64,000 nt of DNA from Gordonia rhizosphera NBRC 16068 (GTDB lineage Bacteria; Actinomycetota; Actinomycetes; Mycobacteriales; Mycobacteriaceae). Positions within the stretch are counted from its first letter, which is position 1, and every line of letters begins with the position of its first letter. Below the pieces are notes generated by a model. That model was not told where the DNA came from, searched no databases, and saw nothing but the letters and a program-made list of their open reading frames with translations. Shown piece by piece: positions 50,522 to 59,302 of the stretch. The stretch lies in NCBI RefSeq assembly GCF_000298195.1, contig NZ_BAHC01000125.1, positions 62,001 to 126,000 on the forward strand, in the 5' to 3' direction. The position numbers and the translations under genes are program-made.

Positions 50522-51961
50522 ATGACCGGTGAGCTCGCCATGACCGGCGGCGTGTCCATGGGCTACGGCGCGCTGGTGCCAGAAGCGTTTCTGATGGGCG
50601 GGGCGATCCTCACGCTGCTGGTGGGTAGCTACCTCCCGCTGCGCAGGCAGCCGATCGTCACCGTCGTCGCGGTCGCGGCAGCCATCGGTTCGGCCGTCGC
50701 CGCCGTCGTCGCGGTGGTAGCAGATCCGATGGCACGCACCGTGTTCGACGGCACCTACGCGCTCGATGCCGCAAGCACGGTGATCCGGGTCGCGGCACCT
50801 TTGGCGACGACCGTCGTGCTGCTGCTGGCCCGCGCGGACCTGAACGGCTCACCGCGCGAGAGCGAGACGGTGACGCTGCTACTGCTGGCGACGTTGGGCA
50901 CGGTGGTGCTGGCCGGTGCCCACGACGTGATGATCGTGATCACCGGCTATCTGCTGGCGACGGTGCCGCTCTACGCGCTGATCGGGTTGCGAACCGGACG
51001 CCTCGGGGCGGAGGCGTCCCTCAAGACATATCTGCTCGGCGCGCTTCTCGGGGTCACACTGATGTTCGGTGCCGCGGTGCTGGCCGCTGTGGGTGGTGGC
51101 ACCGCGTACGCGCAGCTCACCGCTGGGCTCGGCGACGCCCCGAAGGCCGCGGTCGCGATCGGGTTCGTCGCGGTGCTCGCGGGTCTGCTGTTCAAGGTCG
51201 GAGCCGTGCCGGGCCACTTCTGGGTACCCGACGCCGCGCAGGGTGCGAGCGTGTCGGTGGCCGCATTCCTGACGACGGTGCCCAAACTCGGCGCGCTCGT
51301 GGCGGTGGCCCGGCTGGTGGCGCTGGTCGAACCCGTCCTGCGGGCCGATCTGGCGGTGGCCGCGTTCGCTGCGGCCACGATGGTGCTGGGCACCTTCGCG
51401 GCGTTCTGGCAGAACGACGTTCGGCGGCTGCTCGGCTGGTCGACGGTGTCGCAGGCCGGGTTCCTGCTCCTGCCCGCCGCGGCGATCGGCACCGCACCGA
51501 AAGCGCTTGCGCCGCTGTTGGTGTACGCGGTGTTCTACGCGATCACCAACCTCGCATTGTTCTCGACGGTGGCGGCGTTGCCGGACCGTCGAGAGATCCC
51601 GGACTGGCGCTCCGCCGGCGCCCGGCATCCGGTGCTGGTCGGCGTGGTGATCGCCGGGCTGCTCAGCATCGTCGGTACCCCACCGACGTTGGTGTTCGTC
51701 GGCAAGATCTCCGCGTTCACCGCCGCGGCGGCCGCCGGGCTCGTGTGGCTCGTGGTGGTCGCCGTGGTCGCGTCGGTCGCGTCGCTGTTCTACGCGCTGC
51801 GCTGGATCGCGCCGACCGTCCGGCGCGCCGACGCGGACAGCACCGACGACCGTGCCGTGCCGCTGCCGGCCGTTGTCGCGCTGACGCTCGGTGTGCTCGT
51901 CGTCGCGGGTGGTGTCGCGGCAATCCCGATTCTGGCGGCGGATCTGACGCTGGCCGCATGA
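50522..51961 (+). CDS. nuoN: NuoN-like antiporter subunit
   Basis: A 479-residue antiporter-like subunit, the last gene of the operon. Key segments are present: YLLATVPLYALIGLRTGRLGA (helix 5, without the usual Glu), LLFKVGAVPGHFWVPDAAQG (helix 7 Lys and loop) and NDVRRLLGWSTVSQAGFLLL. Start ATG 50522 lies 5 bp after the nuoM stop; ATG 50537 is also possible. No terminator is seen in the short gap to the convergent VOC gene. Confidence 0.9.
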   Translation: MTGELAMTGGVSMGYGALVPEAFLMGGAILTLLVGSYLPLRRQPIVTVVAVAAAIGSAVAAVVAVVADPMARTVFDGTYALDAASTVIRVAAPLATTVVLLLARADLNGSPRESETVTLLLLATLGTVVLAGAHDVMIVITGYLLATVPLYALIGLRTGRLGAEASLKTYLLGALLGVTLMFGAAVLAAVGGGTAYAQLTAGLGDAPKAAVAIGFVAVLAGLLFKVGAVPGHFWVPDAAQGASVSVAAFLTTVPKLGALVAVARLVALVEPVLRADLAVAAFAAATMVLGTFAAFWQNDVRRLLGWSTVSQAGFLLLPAAAIGTAPKALAPLLVYAVFYAITNLALFSTVAALPDRREIPDWRSAGARHPVLVGVVIAGLLSIVGTPPTLVFVGKISAFTAAAAAGLVWLVVVAVVASVASLFYALRWIAPTVRRADADSTDDRAVPLPAVVALTLGVLVVAGGVAAIPILAADLTLAA

Positions 51962-52020
51962 CCGGGTGATCGGTCTTCCGCCGAGGGCAAGTGTCCGTCG
52001 AGATCGGAGGACCTCGACCC

Positions 52021-52530
52021 TCACAGCACCTGGTTGCCGTACATCTCCCCCAGCGGGTCGGCGATCAACTCGAGGCGGGCACCGTTGGGATCGCGGAAGT
52101 ACAGCGATACCTCACTGTGCTCGACGAGCTCGACGCCGGCCTCGATCAGCTTGTCGCGCAACCTCTCCCACTTCTCCGGGGCGACGCTGATCGCGATGTG
52201 ATGGAGTCCGCCGAGGACCTCCTGATAGGAGCCGACATCCAGACCGGGGAAGTCGAAGAACGCCAACAGATTGCTGTTGCCGATGTCGAAGAAGAAGTGC
52301 GTCGACCCCGGATAGTCCCGGTTCTCGATCATCTCGGTCAGGGGGAACTCGAGCAGCCCCTGATAGAAGCGGACCGTCTGCTCGACGTCGCTGCTCACCA
52401 GCGCGGTGTGATGCAGCCCGCGGGCCGACGACGCGGGACGCTCGCCGGGCGCGAGGAGGTACTGATCGCGCAGCCGGTCGCGTTGTTCGGCGAACCGCCG
52501 CGACCGTTCGACCTCTGACGCCTCGCTCAT
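52021..52530 (-). CDS. VOC/glyoxalase-family protein
   Basis: A 169-residue vicinal-oxygen-chelate protein. The two beta-alpha-beta-beta-beta modules carry candidate metal ligands: ARGLHHTALVSSDVEQTVRF (His), GSTHFFFDIG, GGLHHIAISVAP (His) and DPNGARLELI (Glu). The N-terminal ~40 residues are charged and helical. Members include dioxygenases and glyoxalase-like enzymes, so no reaction is assigned. It starts 66 bp after the leucine dehydrogenase stop on the same strand and may be co-transcribed. Confidence 0.82.
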   Translation of the reverse strand: MSEASEVERSRRFAEQRDRLRDQYLLAPGERPASSARGLHHTALVSSDVEQTVRFYQGLLEFPLTEMIENRDYPGSTHFFFDIGNSNLLAFFDFPGLDVGSYQEVLGGLHHIAISVAPEKWERLRDKLIEAGVELVEHSEVSLYFRDPNGARLELIADPLGEMYGNQVL

Positions 52531-52596
52531 GGGTTGTTCCTTCCGTGTGAGGTGGGCACCACCCATGATCACCACGGGACCGACCCCCGGACAACC

Positions 52597-53664
52597 CTAG
52601 GGCGCACGAAAGTACGGCCGGTACTTTCGATTGGCCTCGACGATCTCCTTCGCCATCGACAGCGCCACGCTGACCACGTCAGTACCGGCCGTCGTGGAGC
52701 GGTTCAGGACTTCGCGGGCGGTGTCGGCGATGGCATCGACGCGTTCCTCGAGGCCGCGCGCATCGTCGCGGAGTTCGGCCTCCACCGCGATGAGCCCACC
52801 GGCGTTGGCGACGAAGTCGGGGACGTGGACGATGCCGCGCTCGCGGAGATCCCGGGCGAGGCTCGCGGCGCTCAGCACGTTGTTCGCCGCGCCGACCAGC
52901 GCGGTCGTACGCAGCCGGGGCAGCGTCTGGTCGTCGACGACCCCGCCGCCCGCACATGGCGCCAGCACATCGACCTCCGCCGACAGGACATCGGCCAGGT
53001 CGACTCCGGTGATCCCGAACTCGTCGACGGCACGCTGCACCCGGGCCGGATCGATGTCTGCCCCGAGCACCTCGGCACCCTGACCGGTCAGCATCGCGGC
53101 GACGTGCAGCCCCACGTTGCCCAGGCCCTGGATCGCCACGCGGCTGCCGGAAATGGTCCTTCCGTCGCATGCCTCGAGGGCGACCTCGATACTGCGCACG
53201 ACACCCCGGGCGGTGTAGTAGGACGGATCGCCGCGCTGGGCCGCCACCACCGGGACATGACGTCCGATCAGTTCCAGGTCACGCACAGACGTTCCCATGT
53301 CGAGGGCGGGAATGTAGCGACCATTCAGCGCCGCAATGTATTTGGCGTGTGCGATCAGGACCTCGTCGCGATTGGCCACCCGGGGATCGGCGTTGATGAC
53401 GCTCTTGCCGCCACCGAGCGGCACTCCGGCGAGCGCCGATTTGTAAGTCATGGCCTGCGCGAGGTTCAGCGCATCCGCACGTGCCGCGGCACGCGACGGA
53501 TAGTGCCGCATCCGCACGCCGCCCAGCGAGGGTCCGAGCGTCGTATCATGCACGGCGATAACCGATTCGAGTCCGACTTCGGGGTCCCGACACAACACGA
53601 CCTGTTCGAAGTCACGGTCATGGAGTTCGGTCTGCAGATCAACAGTGGCAGTGGTTGTCGTCAT
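52597..53664 (-). CDS. Leucine/valine/phenylalanine dehydrogenase
   Basis: A 355-residue amino acid dehydrogenase of the Glu/Leu/Phe/Val group. The catalytic lysines are in TYKSALAGVPLGGGKSVI and the nucleotide fold is VAIQGLGNVGLHVAAML, followed by ADIDPARV (Asp for NAD specificity). NNVLSAASLA and YIPALDMGTSVRDLELIG complete the pocket. It deaminates a branched-chain or aromatic amino acid to its 2-oxo acid. An Lrp regulator lies divergently 111 bp away and an amino acid permease follows that gene, forming a small uptake-deamination unit. Confidence 0.9.
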   Translation of the reverse strand: MTTTTATVDLQTELHDRDFEQVVLCRDPEVGLESVIAVHDTTLGPSLGGVRMRHYPSRAAARADALNLAQAMTYKSALAGVPLGGGKSVINADPRVANRDEVLIAHAKYIAALNGRYIPALDMGTSVRDLELIGRHVPVVAAQRGDPSYYTARGVVRSIEVALEACDGRTISGSRVAIQGLGNVGLHVAAMLTGQGAEVLGADIDPARVQRAVDEFGITGVDLADVLSAEVDVLAPCAGGGVVDDQTLPRLRTTALVGAANNVLSAASLARDLRERGIVHVPDFVANAGGLIAVEAELRDDARGLEERVDAIADTAREVLNRSTTAGTDVVSVALSMAKEIVEANRKYRPYFRAP

Positions 53665-53775
53665 GGCGCAGGACGCTATTGCCGGCCCGACGACCTACAC
53701 AAGGACTTGGCGCCAACTCGTACCGGCTACGCAAAACCTTGTCGCGAACTCGGCGATTTCGATAGATTATTGCGT

Positions 53776-54210
53776 ATGGTCGAGCTCGATGACGTCGATC
53801 TGGCCTTGCTCGCGCTGCTGTCCGAGGACGGTCGCGCGACCTTCTCGGATCTGGCCTCCCGCGTCAACCTGTCGGTGGCCGCCACCAAACGACGGGTCGA
53901 CCGCCTGCGCGCCCAACAGGTGATCACCGGATTCACCGCGACGATCGACCAGACCGCGCTCGGCTGGTCGGTCGAGGCGTTCACCGAGGTCCGCTACGTG
54001 GGCACCTCGCAGCCGGAGGAGATGATGCAGGCGATGACCGAGATACCCGAGGTCGAGGCCGTCTACACCATCGCCGGTGATCCCGACATGCTGGTCAAGG
54101 TACGAGCGCGCGACCACAGCCATCTGCAACAGGTCATCAATCACCTCCGACGTGGCGGCAAGGCGACCGGCACCAAGACCATGATCGTGCTGGGGTCCTG
54201 GCACCGGTGA
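53776..54210 (+). CDS. Lrp/AsnC-family regulator
   Basis: A 144-residue Lrp protein. The HTH is DLALLALLSEDGRATFSDLA with SVAATKRRVDRLRAQQVITG (residues ~5-55), followed by the RAM ligand domain ending in KTMIVLGSWHR. ATG 53776 is the likely start because TAGATT (53763-53768) lies 7 bases upstream, suggesting a leaderless transcript. It is divergent from the leucine dehydrogenase gene and upstream of the APC permease, and probably activates both in response to an amino acid. Confidence 0.9.
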   Translation: MVELDDVDLALLALLSEDGRATFSDLASRVNLSVAATKRRVDRLRAQQVITGFTATIDQTALGWSVEAFTEVRYVGTSQPEEMMQAMTEIPEVEAVYTIAGDPDMLVKVRARDHSHLQQVINHLRRGGKATGTKTMIVLGSWHR

Positions 54211-54232
54211 CACCCCACGGTGGCCACCTCCG

Positions 54233-54282
54233 GACGCAAAGAACCTGTCGCTGACGGCCGAAAGAGCGAGATACTTTGCGTC
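54233..54282 (+). ncRNA. Candidate structured leader upstream of APC permease
   Basis: GACGCAAAG (54233-54241) and CTTTGCGTC (54274-54282) are perfect complements. Inside, TCGCT and AGCGA form a second helix separated by an internal loop (AACCTG opposite GATA), with a GACGGCCGAAAG apical loop. It lies in the 270-base stretch between the Lrp stop and the permease start. The arrangement resembles a regulatory RNA element, but I know of no matching class; it may also be an Lrp terminator or a DNA operator. Confidence 0.35.
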
Positions 54283-54479
54283 TTCGACCGATGCTCGCAC
54301 TTTTCCCTCGCGTGTCCCAGATCACACTGGTTGCATGGCGGGCACTGCCGACACTCGACTGTCGGGCCCCGGCACAGCCCGCGGACACCGATCCCGCACG
54401 CCCGGACAGACCGCCACAAGCGTGAGCATCGGCAGCCAGATACGCACTACGCGTGTCGAACTCGCACGAAGGAGACAGA

Positions 54480-56009
54480 ATGCCCGGTACTGGCATATGG
54501 CGGACGAAGTCGGTCGAGCAATCGATCGCCGAAACCGACGAGCCGCGCAGTCGATTACGCAAAGACCTGACGACGCGGGACGTGACGACCTTCGGTGTCG
54601 CGGTCGTCATCGGCGCCGGCATCTTCACCCTCACCGCACGCACCGCCGGTGACCTGGCCGGACCGTCGGTGTCGCTGGCCTTCGTCCTCGCCGCCATCGC
54701 GTGCGGGCTGGCGGCGCTGTGCTACGCGGAGTTCGCCTCGACGGTCCCCGTGGCGGGGAGCGCGTACACCTTCTCCTACGCGACGTTCGGCGAGTTCATC
54801 GCATGGATCATCGGGTGGGACCTCGTCCTCGAATTCGCCTTGGCCAGTTCGGTGGTGGCGAAGGGCTGGGCGCTCTACCTGGCCAACTTCCTGGGCACCG
54901 CAACAACGGTCGAGATCGGCGGTGTCAGCATCGACTGGGGTGCGGTCCTGATCATCGGCGCCATCACGCTGACGCTTGCCTTCGGCGTGAAACTGTCGTC
55001 GCGGGTCTCGGCGATCATCACCGCCGTCAAGGTGGCGGTGGTGTTGCTGGTCATCATCGTCGGCGCCTTCTTCATCAACACCGACAACTACCGGCCCATG
55101 GTCCCGCCGGCCGAGGCCAACACCGGCGGCGGAGCAGGCCTGCACCAGACCCTGTTCTCGGTCCTGAGCGGTTCGGACGGCAGCAACTACGGCTGGTACG
55201 GCCTGCTGGCCGCGGCTAGTCTGCTCTTCTTCGCGTTCATCGGATTCGATGTCGTGGCCACCACCGCCGAAGAGACCAAGAATCCTCAGAAGTCCATTCC
55301 GCGTGGCATTCTGGGGTCGCTGGCCATCGTCACCGTCCTCTACGTCGCCGTCACCGTGGTCCTGACCGGCATGGTCAGCTATCAGCAGCTGCGCACGGGC
55401 AGCCCGTTGGTCGGCGACGGCAGCGCCACGCTGGCCACCGCGTTCGAGTATCACGGCATCACCTGGGCGCAGACGGCCATCAACGTCGGCGCGCTGGCCG
55501 GCCTCACCACCGTCGTCATGGTCATGATGCTGGGACAGACACGGGTCCTGTTCGCCATGTCCCGCGACGGACTCGTCCCTCGCTCGTGGGGCGCAACGAA
55601 CAAGTCCGGCAATCCGATTCGCATCACCATGATCGTCGGCGTGGTCGTCGCCGTCATCGCCGCCCTGTTCCCGATCGAGACGCTCGAGCAGATGGTCAAC
55701 ATCGGCACACTGTTCGCATTCGTGCTCGTGTGCGCCGGTGTCATCGTGCTGCGCCGCACCCGACCCGACCTCAAGCGCGGTTTCCGGGTGCCCGGCAGCC
55801 CGATCGTCCCCGGGCTCGCGATCGTCGCCTGCGGGTGGCTGATGATCAACCTGTCGGTGGAAACCTGGCTTCGCTTCGCGGTGTGGATGGTGCTCGGCAT
55901 CGTCGTTTACCTGGTCTACGGTCGGCGCCATTCCGTGCTGGGTCGACGTCTGAGGATGCAGAGCGCACCGCTCGCGGATCGCCCGGAGTACGCGTCGGTC
56001 GGCGACTGA
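54480..56009 (+). CDS. APC-family amino acid permease
   Basis: A 509-residue APC carrier of the cationic amino acid transporter-like group (YfnA type). Helix 1 reads TTFGVAVVIGAGIFTLTART, with the unwound GAGIF substrate segment. Helix 6 is LLFFAFIGFDVVATTAEETKNP, the family's FAF-GFD-----EE--NP signature. Twelve helices are expected. ATG 54480 follows GAAGGAG. Context beside leucine dehydrogenase and Lrp favours branched-chain amino acids. It ends at a 16-bp hairpin. Confidence 0.9.
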   Translation: MPGTGIWRTKSVEQSIAETDEPRSRLRKDLTTRDVTTFGVAVVIGAGIFTLTARTAGDLAGPSVSLAFVLAAIACGLAALCYAEFASTVPVAGSAYTFSYATFGEFIAWIIGWDLVLEFALASSVVAKGWALYLANFLGTATTVEIGGVSIDWGAVLIIGAITLTLAFGVKLSSRVSAIITAVKVAVVLLVIIVGAFFINTDNYRPMVPPAEANTGGGAGLHQTLFSVLSGSDGSNYGWYGLLAAASLLFFAFIGFDVVATTAEETKNPQKSIPRGILGSLAIVTVLYVAVTVVLTGMVSYQQLRTGSPLVGDGSATLATAFEYHGITWAQTAINVGALAGLTTVVMVMMLGQTRVLFAMSRDGLVPRSWGATNKSGNPIRITMIVGVVVAVIAALFPIETLEQMVNIGTLFAFVLVCAGVIVLRRTRPDLKRGFRVPGSPIVPGLAIVACGWLMINLSVETWLRFAVWMVLGIVVYLVYGRRHSVLGRRLRMQSAPLADRPEYASVGD

Positions 56010-56030
56010 TCGGTTCGTTCGATCGCGAAC

Positions 56031-56069
56031 GGTTGCGGGATGTCTCGGGAGACGAGACATCCCGCAACC
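56031..56069. terminator. Bidirectional terminator, permease / MarR
   Basis: A perfect 16-bp stem (GGTTGCGGGATGTCTC and its complement) with a 7-base loop lies in the 77-bp gap between the convergent permease and MarR genes. Confidence 0.88.
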
Positions 56070-56086
56070 TGTGTGATTCATACCGC

Positions 56087-56626
56087 TCAGCCTGCCTGAG
56101 TACGATCGGCCGGCCCCGGGTCCGACCGCCCTTCCCACATGATCGGGTCCTCCTCCGGTGAGGGCAGATCGAGCCCGAGGTCGGCCATGTGCGGCAGAAT
56201 CCGATCGATCACCGCGTTCAGGTTCGACAGGTGTTCAGCGTCGAGAGCGTCGAAGAGAAGCCGATGCGCCTCGTCGCTGTGCCGGGGCGCGGCCGACCGC
56301 ACGACCTCCATACCGGCATCGGTCAGCACGACCGACACCGCGCGACGGTCGGGGTTCGTCGGCGACCTGACCCGGCGCACCCAGCCCCGACGCTCCATCG
56401 CGGTGATGGCGTGCGACAGTCTGCTCTGCTCGCTGTGCGCCAGTACGCCCAGCCGCCTCATCCCGATGGTCCGCTCGGGCGCCTCGGAGAGCCGGAACAG
56501 GATCCGGTACTGGGAGTGGGTCAGGCCGCTGTCGCGGCGCAACTGGGCGTCGAGTGCGTCGTCGAGCAGCGTGGACAACGTCAGGAACCCCCGAAAGGCC
56601 CGCTGTTGGTCCGGTGTGAGCGCCAT
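56087..56626 (-). CDS. MarR-family regulator
   Basis: A 179-residue MarR regulator. The winged HTH is GMRRLGVLAHSEQSRLSHAI with the wing RVRSPTNPDRRAVSVVLTD (residues ~55-110). The C-terminal dimerisation helix includes ALDAEHLSNLNAVIDRILPHM. It is divergent from the DODA-like dioxygenase gene; a short AACAA-C-TTGTT palindrome overlaps that gene's -35 box. It probably represses the dioxygenase gene until a phenolic ligand appears. Confidence 0.9.
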   Translation of the reverse strand: MALTPDQQRAFRGFLTLSTLLDDALDAQLRRDSGLTHSQYRILFRLSEAPERTIGMRRLGVLAHSEQSRLSHAITAMERRGWVRRVRSPTNPDRRAVSVVLTDAGMEVVRSAAPRHSDEAHRLLFDALDAEHLSNLNAVIDRILPHMADLGLDLPSPEEDPIMWEGRSDPGPADRTQAG

Positions 56627-56637
56627 GCCCTCAGCGT

Positions 56638-56675
56638 AACAACTTGTTGAACTTTCATGGACTCTGCCGTACGAT
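56638..56675 (+). promoter_or_regulatory. DODA promoter with MarR-site candidate
   Basis: TTGAAC (56647-56652) and TACGAT (56670-56675) are separated by 17 bases, a good sigma-A promoter. The palindrome AACAACTTGTT (56638-56648) touches the -35 box, a repressor-like position for the divergent MarR. Confidence 0.6.
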
Positions 56676-56724
56676 CAGCAGTAGATGAAGATTCATGCAA
56701 CTCGATGATCGACGAAGGACCCCC

Positions 56725-57528
56725 ATGACCGCCGCACACTCACCCTCCACGATGCCGATCGCATTCCTCGGACACGGCACTCCGATGAACGCGATCGAGC
56801 ACAACCGCTTCACGCAGGCGTGGGCGGAGTTCGGCCGGTCCGTCCCGCGGCCACGGGCGATCCTGGTGATCAGCGCGCACTGGTACATCAACGCCACCGC
56901 CGTCACCGCGATGGCGCGGCCGCGGACCATTCACGACTTCTACGGATTTCCGCGCGAGCTGTTCGAATTCGACTATCCGGCACCGGGACTACCCGAGCTG
57001 GCCGGCGAGGTCGCCGAGGTCGTCAAGCCGACCTGGGTGGGCAGCGACACCGACAGCTGGGGTATCGATCACGGCGCATGGTCGGTTCTCGCGCACGCAT
57101 TCCCGGACGCCGACATCCCGATCGTCCAACTGAGCATCAACGGCGAACGCGATCTGGACTACCACTTCGACCTGGGTGCCCGACTCGCGCCGCTACGGGA
57201 GTCCGGCGTGCTGATCCTCGGCAGCGGCAATATCGTGCACAATCTCCGCGCCGTGAACTTCTCCCTCCCCGAGGCCGGCTACGACTGGGCACAGCGATTC
57301 GACGACGCCGCGCGTGAGGCCATGCTCGGCGACCCCTCCGGCTACCCGGCGCTGGCCGGGCATCGCGACTATGCCAAAGCCGTCCCGACGCCCGATCACT
57401 TCCTGCCCTCGGTGTACCTCGCGGGTCTGAAGGCCGCCGCCTCCAGCCGCGACAATCCGTCGACAACCGTCCTCGTCGACGGATGCTCCCTCGGATCGTT
57501 GTCGATGACGTCCTACGCTGTGAACTGA
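56725..57528 (+). CDS. ygiD: DODA-type extradiol ring-cleavage dioxygenase
   Basis: A 267-residue LigB-fold dioxygenase of the DOPA-extradiol/YgiD group. Zinc or iron ligands are the His in [24 protein letters not shown] and the His in [34 protein letters not shown] is the family's active-site loop. It cleaves a catechol ring next to the hydroxyls; the natural substrate of bacterial YgiD is uncertain. ATG 56725 is chosen for the AAGGA five bases upstream; ATG 56695 would add ten residues. Controlled by the divergent MarR. Confidence 0.9.
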   Translation: MTAAHSPSTMPIAFLGHGTPMNAIEHNRFTQAWAEFGRSVPRPRAILVISAHWYINATAVTAMARPRTIHDFYGFPRELFEFDYPAPGLPELAGEVAEVVKPTWVGSDTDSWGIDHGAWSVLAHAFPDADIPIVQLSINGERDLDYHFDLGARLAPLRESGVLILGSGNIVHNLRAVNFSLPEAGYDWAQRFDDAAREAMLGDPSGYPALAGHRDYAKAVPTPDHFLPSVYLAGLKAAASSRDNPSTTVLVDGCSLGSLSMTSYAVN

Positions 57529-57575
57529 CTCCATCGGGCGACCACGACCGGGCGTCCGGAGACGAGAGGACACCG

Positions 57576-58304
57576 ATGGCCGACGCCGACATCAACTTCT
57601 ACTTCGATCCGGTCTGCCCGTTCGCGTGGATCACCAGCAACTGGGTTCGCAAGGTCCAGGCCCAGCGCCACTACACCGTCGACTGGCGGTTCATCTCGCT
57701 GCGGTTGCTCAACGCGCACATCGACTACGCCTCGCACTTCCCGCCGGAGTACGAGGCCGGACACAACGCCGGGCTGCATCTGCTCCGTGCCGCCGCAAGC
57801 ATCCGCGGCGAACATGGACGAGGGCCGATGGACGCGTTCTACACGGCGTGCGGCACCCGCATCTTCGATGCACACCGCGGCACCTACATGGCCGACGGTC
57901 GTGATCACCGCGGGACCGAGGACTTCCTCGGACCGATCCTCACCGAACTCGGTCTGCCCGCACACCATCTCGCGGCACTCGACGATGAGTCCTTCGACGC
58001 CGAGATCCAAGCCGAGACCGATGAGGCGCTGAGGTTGACCGGCCGCGACGTCGGCACGCCCATCATCCACTTCGAGCCGCCGCACGGCGTCGCATTCTTC
58101 GGACCGGTCATCAGCCGCGTACCAGGCGACGACGACGCAGTCGTGTTGTGGGACCACGTCATCGGACTCGCGGGCTTCCCCGGTTTTGCCGAATTGAAAC
58201 GCAGCCTCCGGGAAAGGCCGCAGCTCAGGGCATTCGGTGTCGATGTCGACGAGGCCGGCGAACCGGAGGACTGGCACGCCGGGAGCCGGCGGACCACGAC
58301 GTGA
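57576..58304 (+). CDS. DsbA-fold protein, mycothiol-dependent-nitroreductase-like
   Basis: A 242-residue thioredoxin-fold protein related to mycobacterial Rv2466c. Matching segments are FYFDPVCPFAWITSNWV, FISLRLLN, FYTACGTRIF and GRDVGTPIIHF, VAFFGPVISRVP. The Rv2466c active site is CPWC; here it is CPFA, so the resolving cysteine is missing and a one-cysteine mechanism would be needed. No signal peptide, so it acts in the cytoplasm. It begins 47 bp after the DODA stop and may share its transcript. Confidence 0.85.
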   Translation: MADADINFYFDPVCPFAWITSNWVRKVQAQRHYTVDWRFISLRLLNAHIDYASHFPPEYEAGHNAGLHLLRAAASIRGEHGRGPMDAFYTACGTRIFDAHRGTYMADGRDHRGTEDFLGPILTELGLPAHHLAALDDESFDAEIQAETDEALRLTGRDVGTPIIHFEPPHGVAFFGPVISRVPGDDDAVVLWDHVIGLAGFPGFAELKRSLRERPQLRAFGVDVDEAGEPEDWHAGSRRTTT

Positions 58305-58319
58305 CCGGAAGGCCGAACT

Positions 58320-58847
58320 TCAGCCGTCGAGGCTGATGTGTAACTCCCACGGCGACGACACGACGAACTGCCCGGTGAACGTGGTCTCGACGTAGCCCGC
58401 CGGGGTCAGGTCCAACGCCGTGAGGGTCCTGTCCTCGGCGACGATCCAGTAGTGGGCTATGCCGACGTCCTCGTACTCGCTGCGCTTGGTGACCCGATCG
58501 GTCCGCCGGGACCCCGGCGAAATGACCTCGACGGCGAGCACCACCTGGTCGGGGGTGATCGCCGAGTCATCTGCGGCCGTCGATCGAAGGATCACATCGG
58601 GAGAACGGACCGTCGCCGGTGTGCGAGGGTCGACAATGACATCGACCTCCGGCAGCACTTCGAATCCGTCGGGAATCTGGTCGGCAAGCTGAGTCGCCAA
58701 GCTGAACGCCATTCGCGCATGAGCGGCAGTCGGCCGCGGCGCCACTATGAGCACACCCTCCTGGAGTTCGACGCGCGCGCCGTTGTCCTCGCCCCGCGCA
58801 CGCCAGTCATCGAGCGACAACAGGTGCGCGTCGGAGGCAACAGTCAT
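58320..58847 (-). CDS. Uma2-family PD-(D/E)XK protein
   Basis: A 175-residue Uma2 family protein of the restriction-endonuclease-like fold. The core is visible: EVDVIVDPRTPATVRSPDVI (Asp), then VVLAVEVISPGSRRTDR (E-x-S in place of E-x-K) and the helix TKRSEYEDVGIAHYWIV. Cellular role is unknown; such genes are often multicopy in actinobacteria. ATG 58847 is chosen because TACAAT (58860 to 58855 on this strand) lies 7 bases upstream, a leaderless pattern. Earlier starts would lie in that promoter. Confidence 0.82.
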   Translation of the reverse strand: MTVASDAHLLSLDDWRARGEDNGARVELQEGVLIVAPRPTAAHARMAFSLATQLADQIPDGFEVLPEVDVIVDPRTPATVRSPDVILRSTAADDSAITPDQVVLAVEVISPGSRRTDRVTKRSEYEDVGIAHYWIVAEDRTLTALDLTPAGYVETTFTGQFVVSSPWELHISLDG

Positions 58848-59302
58848 GGCGCCCATTGTAGTGGCGGACGCCACCCCCGATACGATCTCTTTGACCACGT
58901 CAGGCGCCAGCACGTGAACGAACCCGACGTGGCCGCCATACGGACCCACCGGGGGTCACGTTCCCCTTCGCCAGCTCTAGCGAGATGCGAGGATGCAGGA
59001 CCCGTCCATGACGGCAGTAGCGAATTCCCATGTGCCTGAGCATCTCACGGCGCAGGGCCCGATAACGGAAGCGAAGTCGAGCTGTGGATAACCAGCAAGC
59101 ACGACGATCCACAGTTGTGTTCTGGCGCGGCGGCCCCTTACCGCAGAACCCCGATGTCGTCGCGCACCACTCCGTGCTGACGGAACGGATTGCGGTCGCG
59201 GCTGATTTCGATGACGGCGATGTCGGTCATCATCCGTTTGTATCCCCACGCCCATCACCCTCGGTAGCATCTCCGACCAAACCGCCAGGAAAGGCAGGGC
59301 CG
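58848..59302. other. Gap between Uma2 and AGPS-like genes
   Basis: This 455-bp stretch holds the Uma2 promoter and no gene I can name. Minus-strand text at 58960-59110 (MLRHMGIRYCRHGRVLHPRI) and a 30-codon frame at 59138-59230 (MTDIAVIEISRDRNPFRQHG) look faintly protein-like, possibly remnants. A lone DnaA-box-like TTATCCACA is at 59083-59091. Confidence 0.5.

Noticed and set aside
53707-53716. TTGGCGCCAA palindrome as Lrp operator
   Set aside because: A 10-bp GC-centred palindrome is common in such DNA and unlike Lrp sites; no support beyond position.
59083-59091. DnaA box TTATCCACA, possible origin
   Set aside because: Only one perfect box, no cluster, no AT-rich unwinding zone and no dnaA/dnaN genes nearby.
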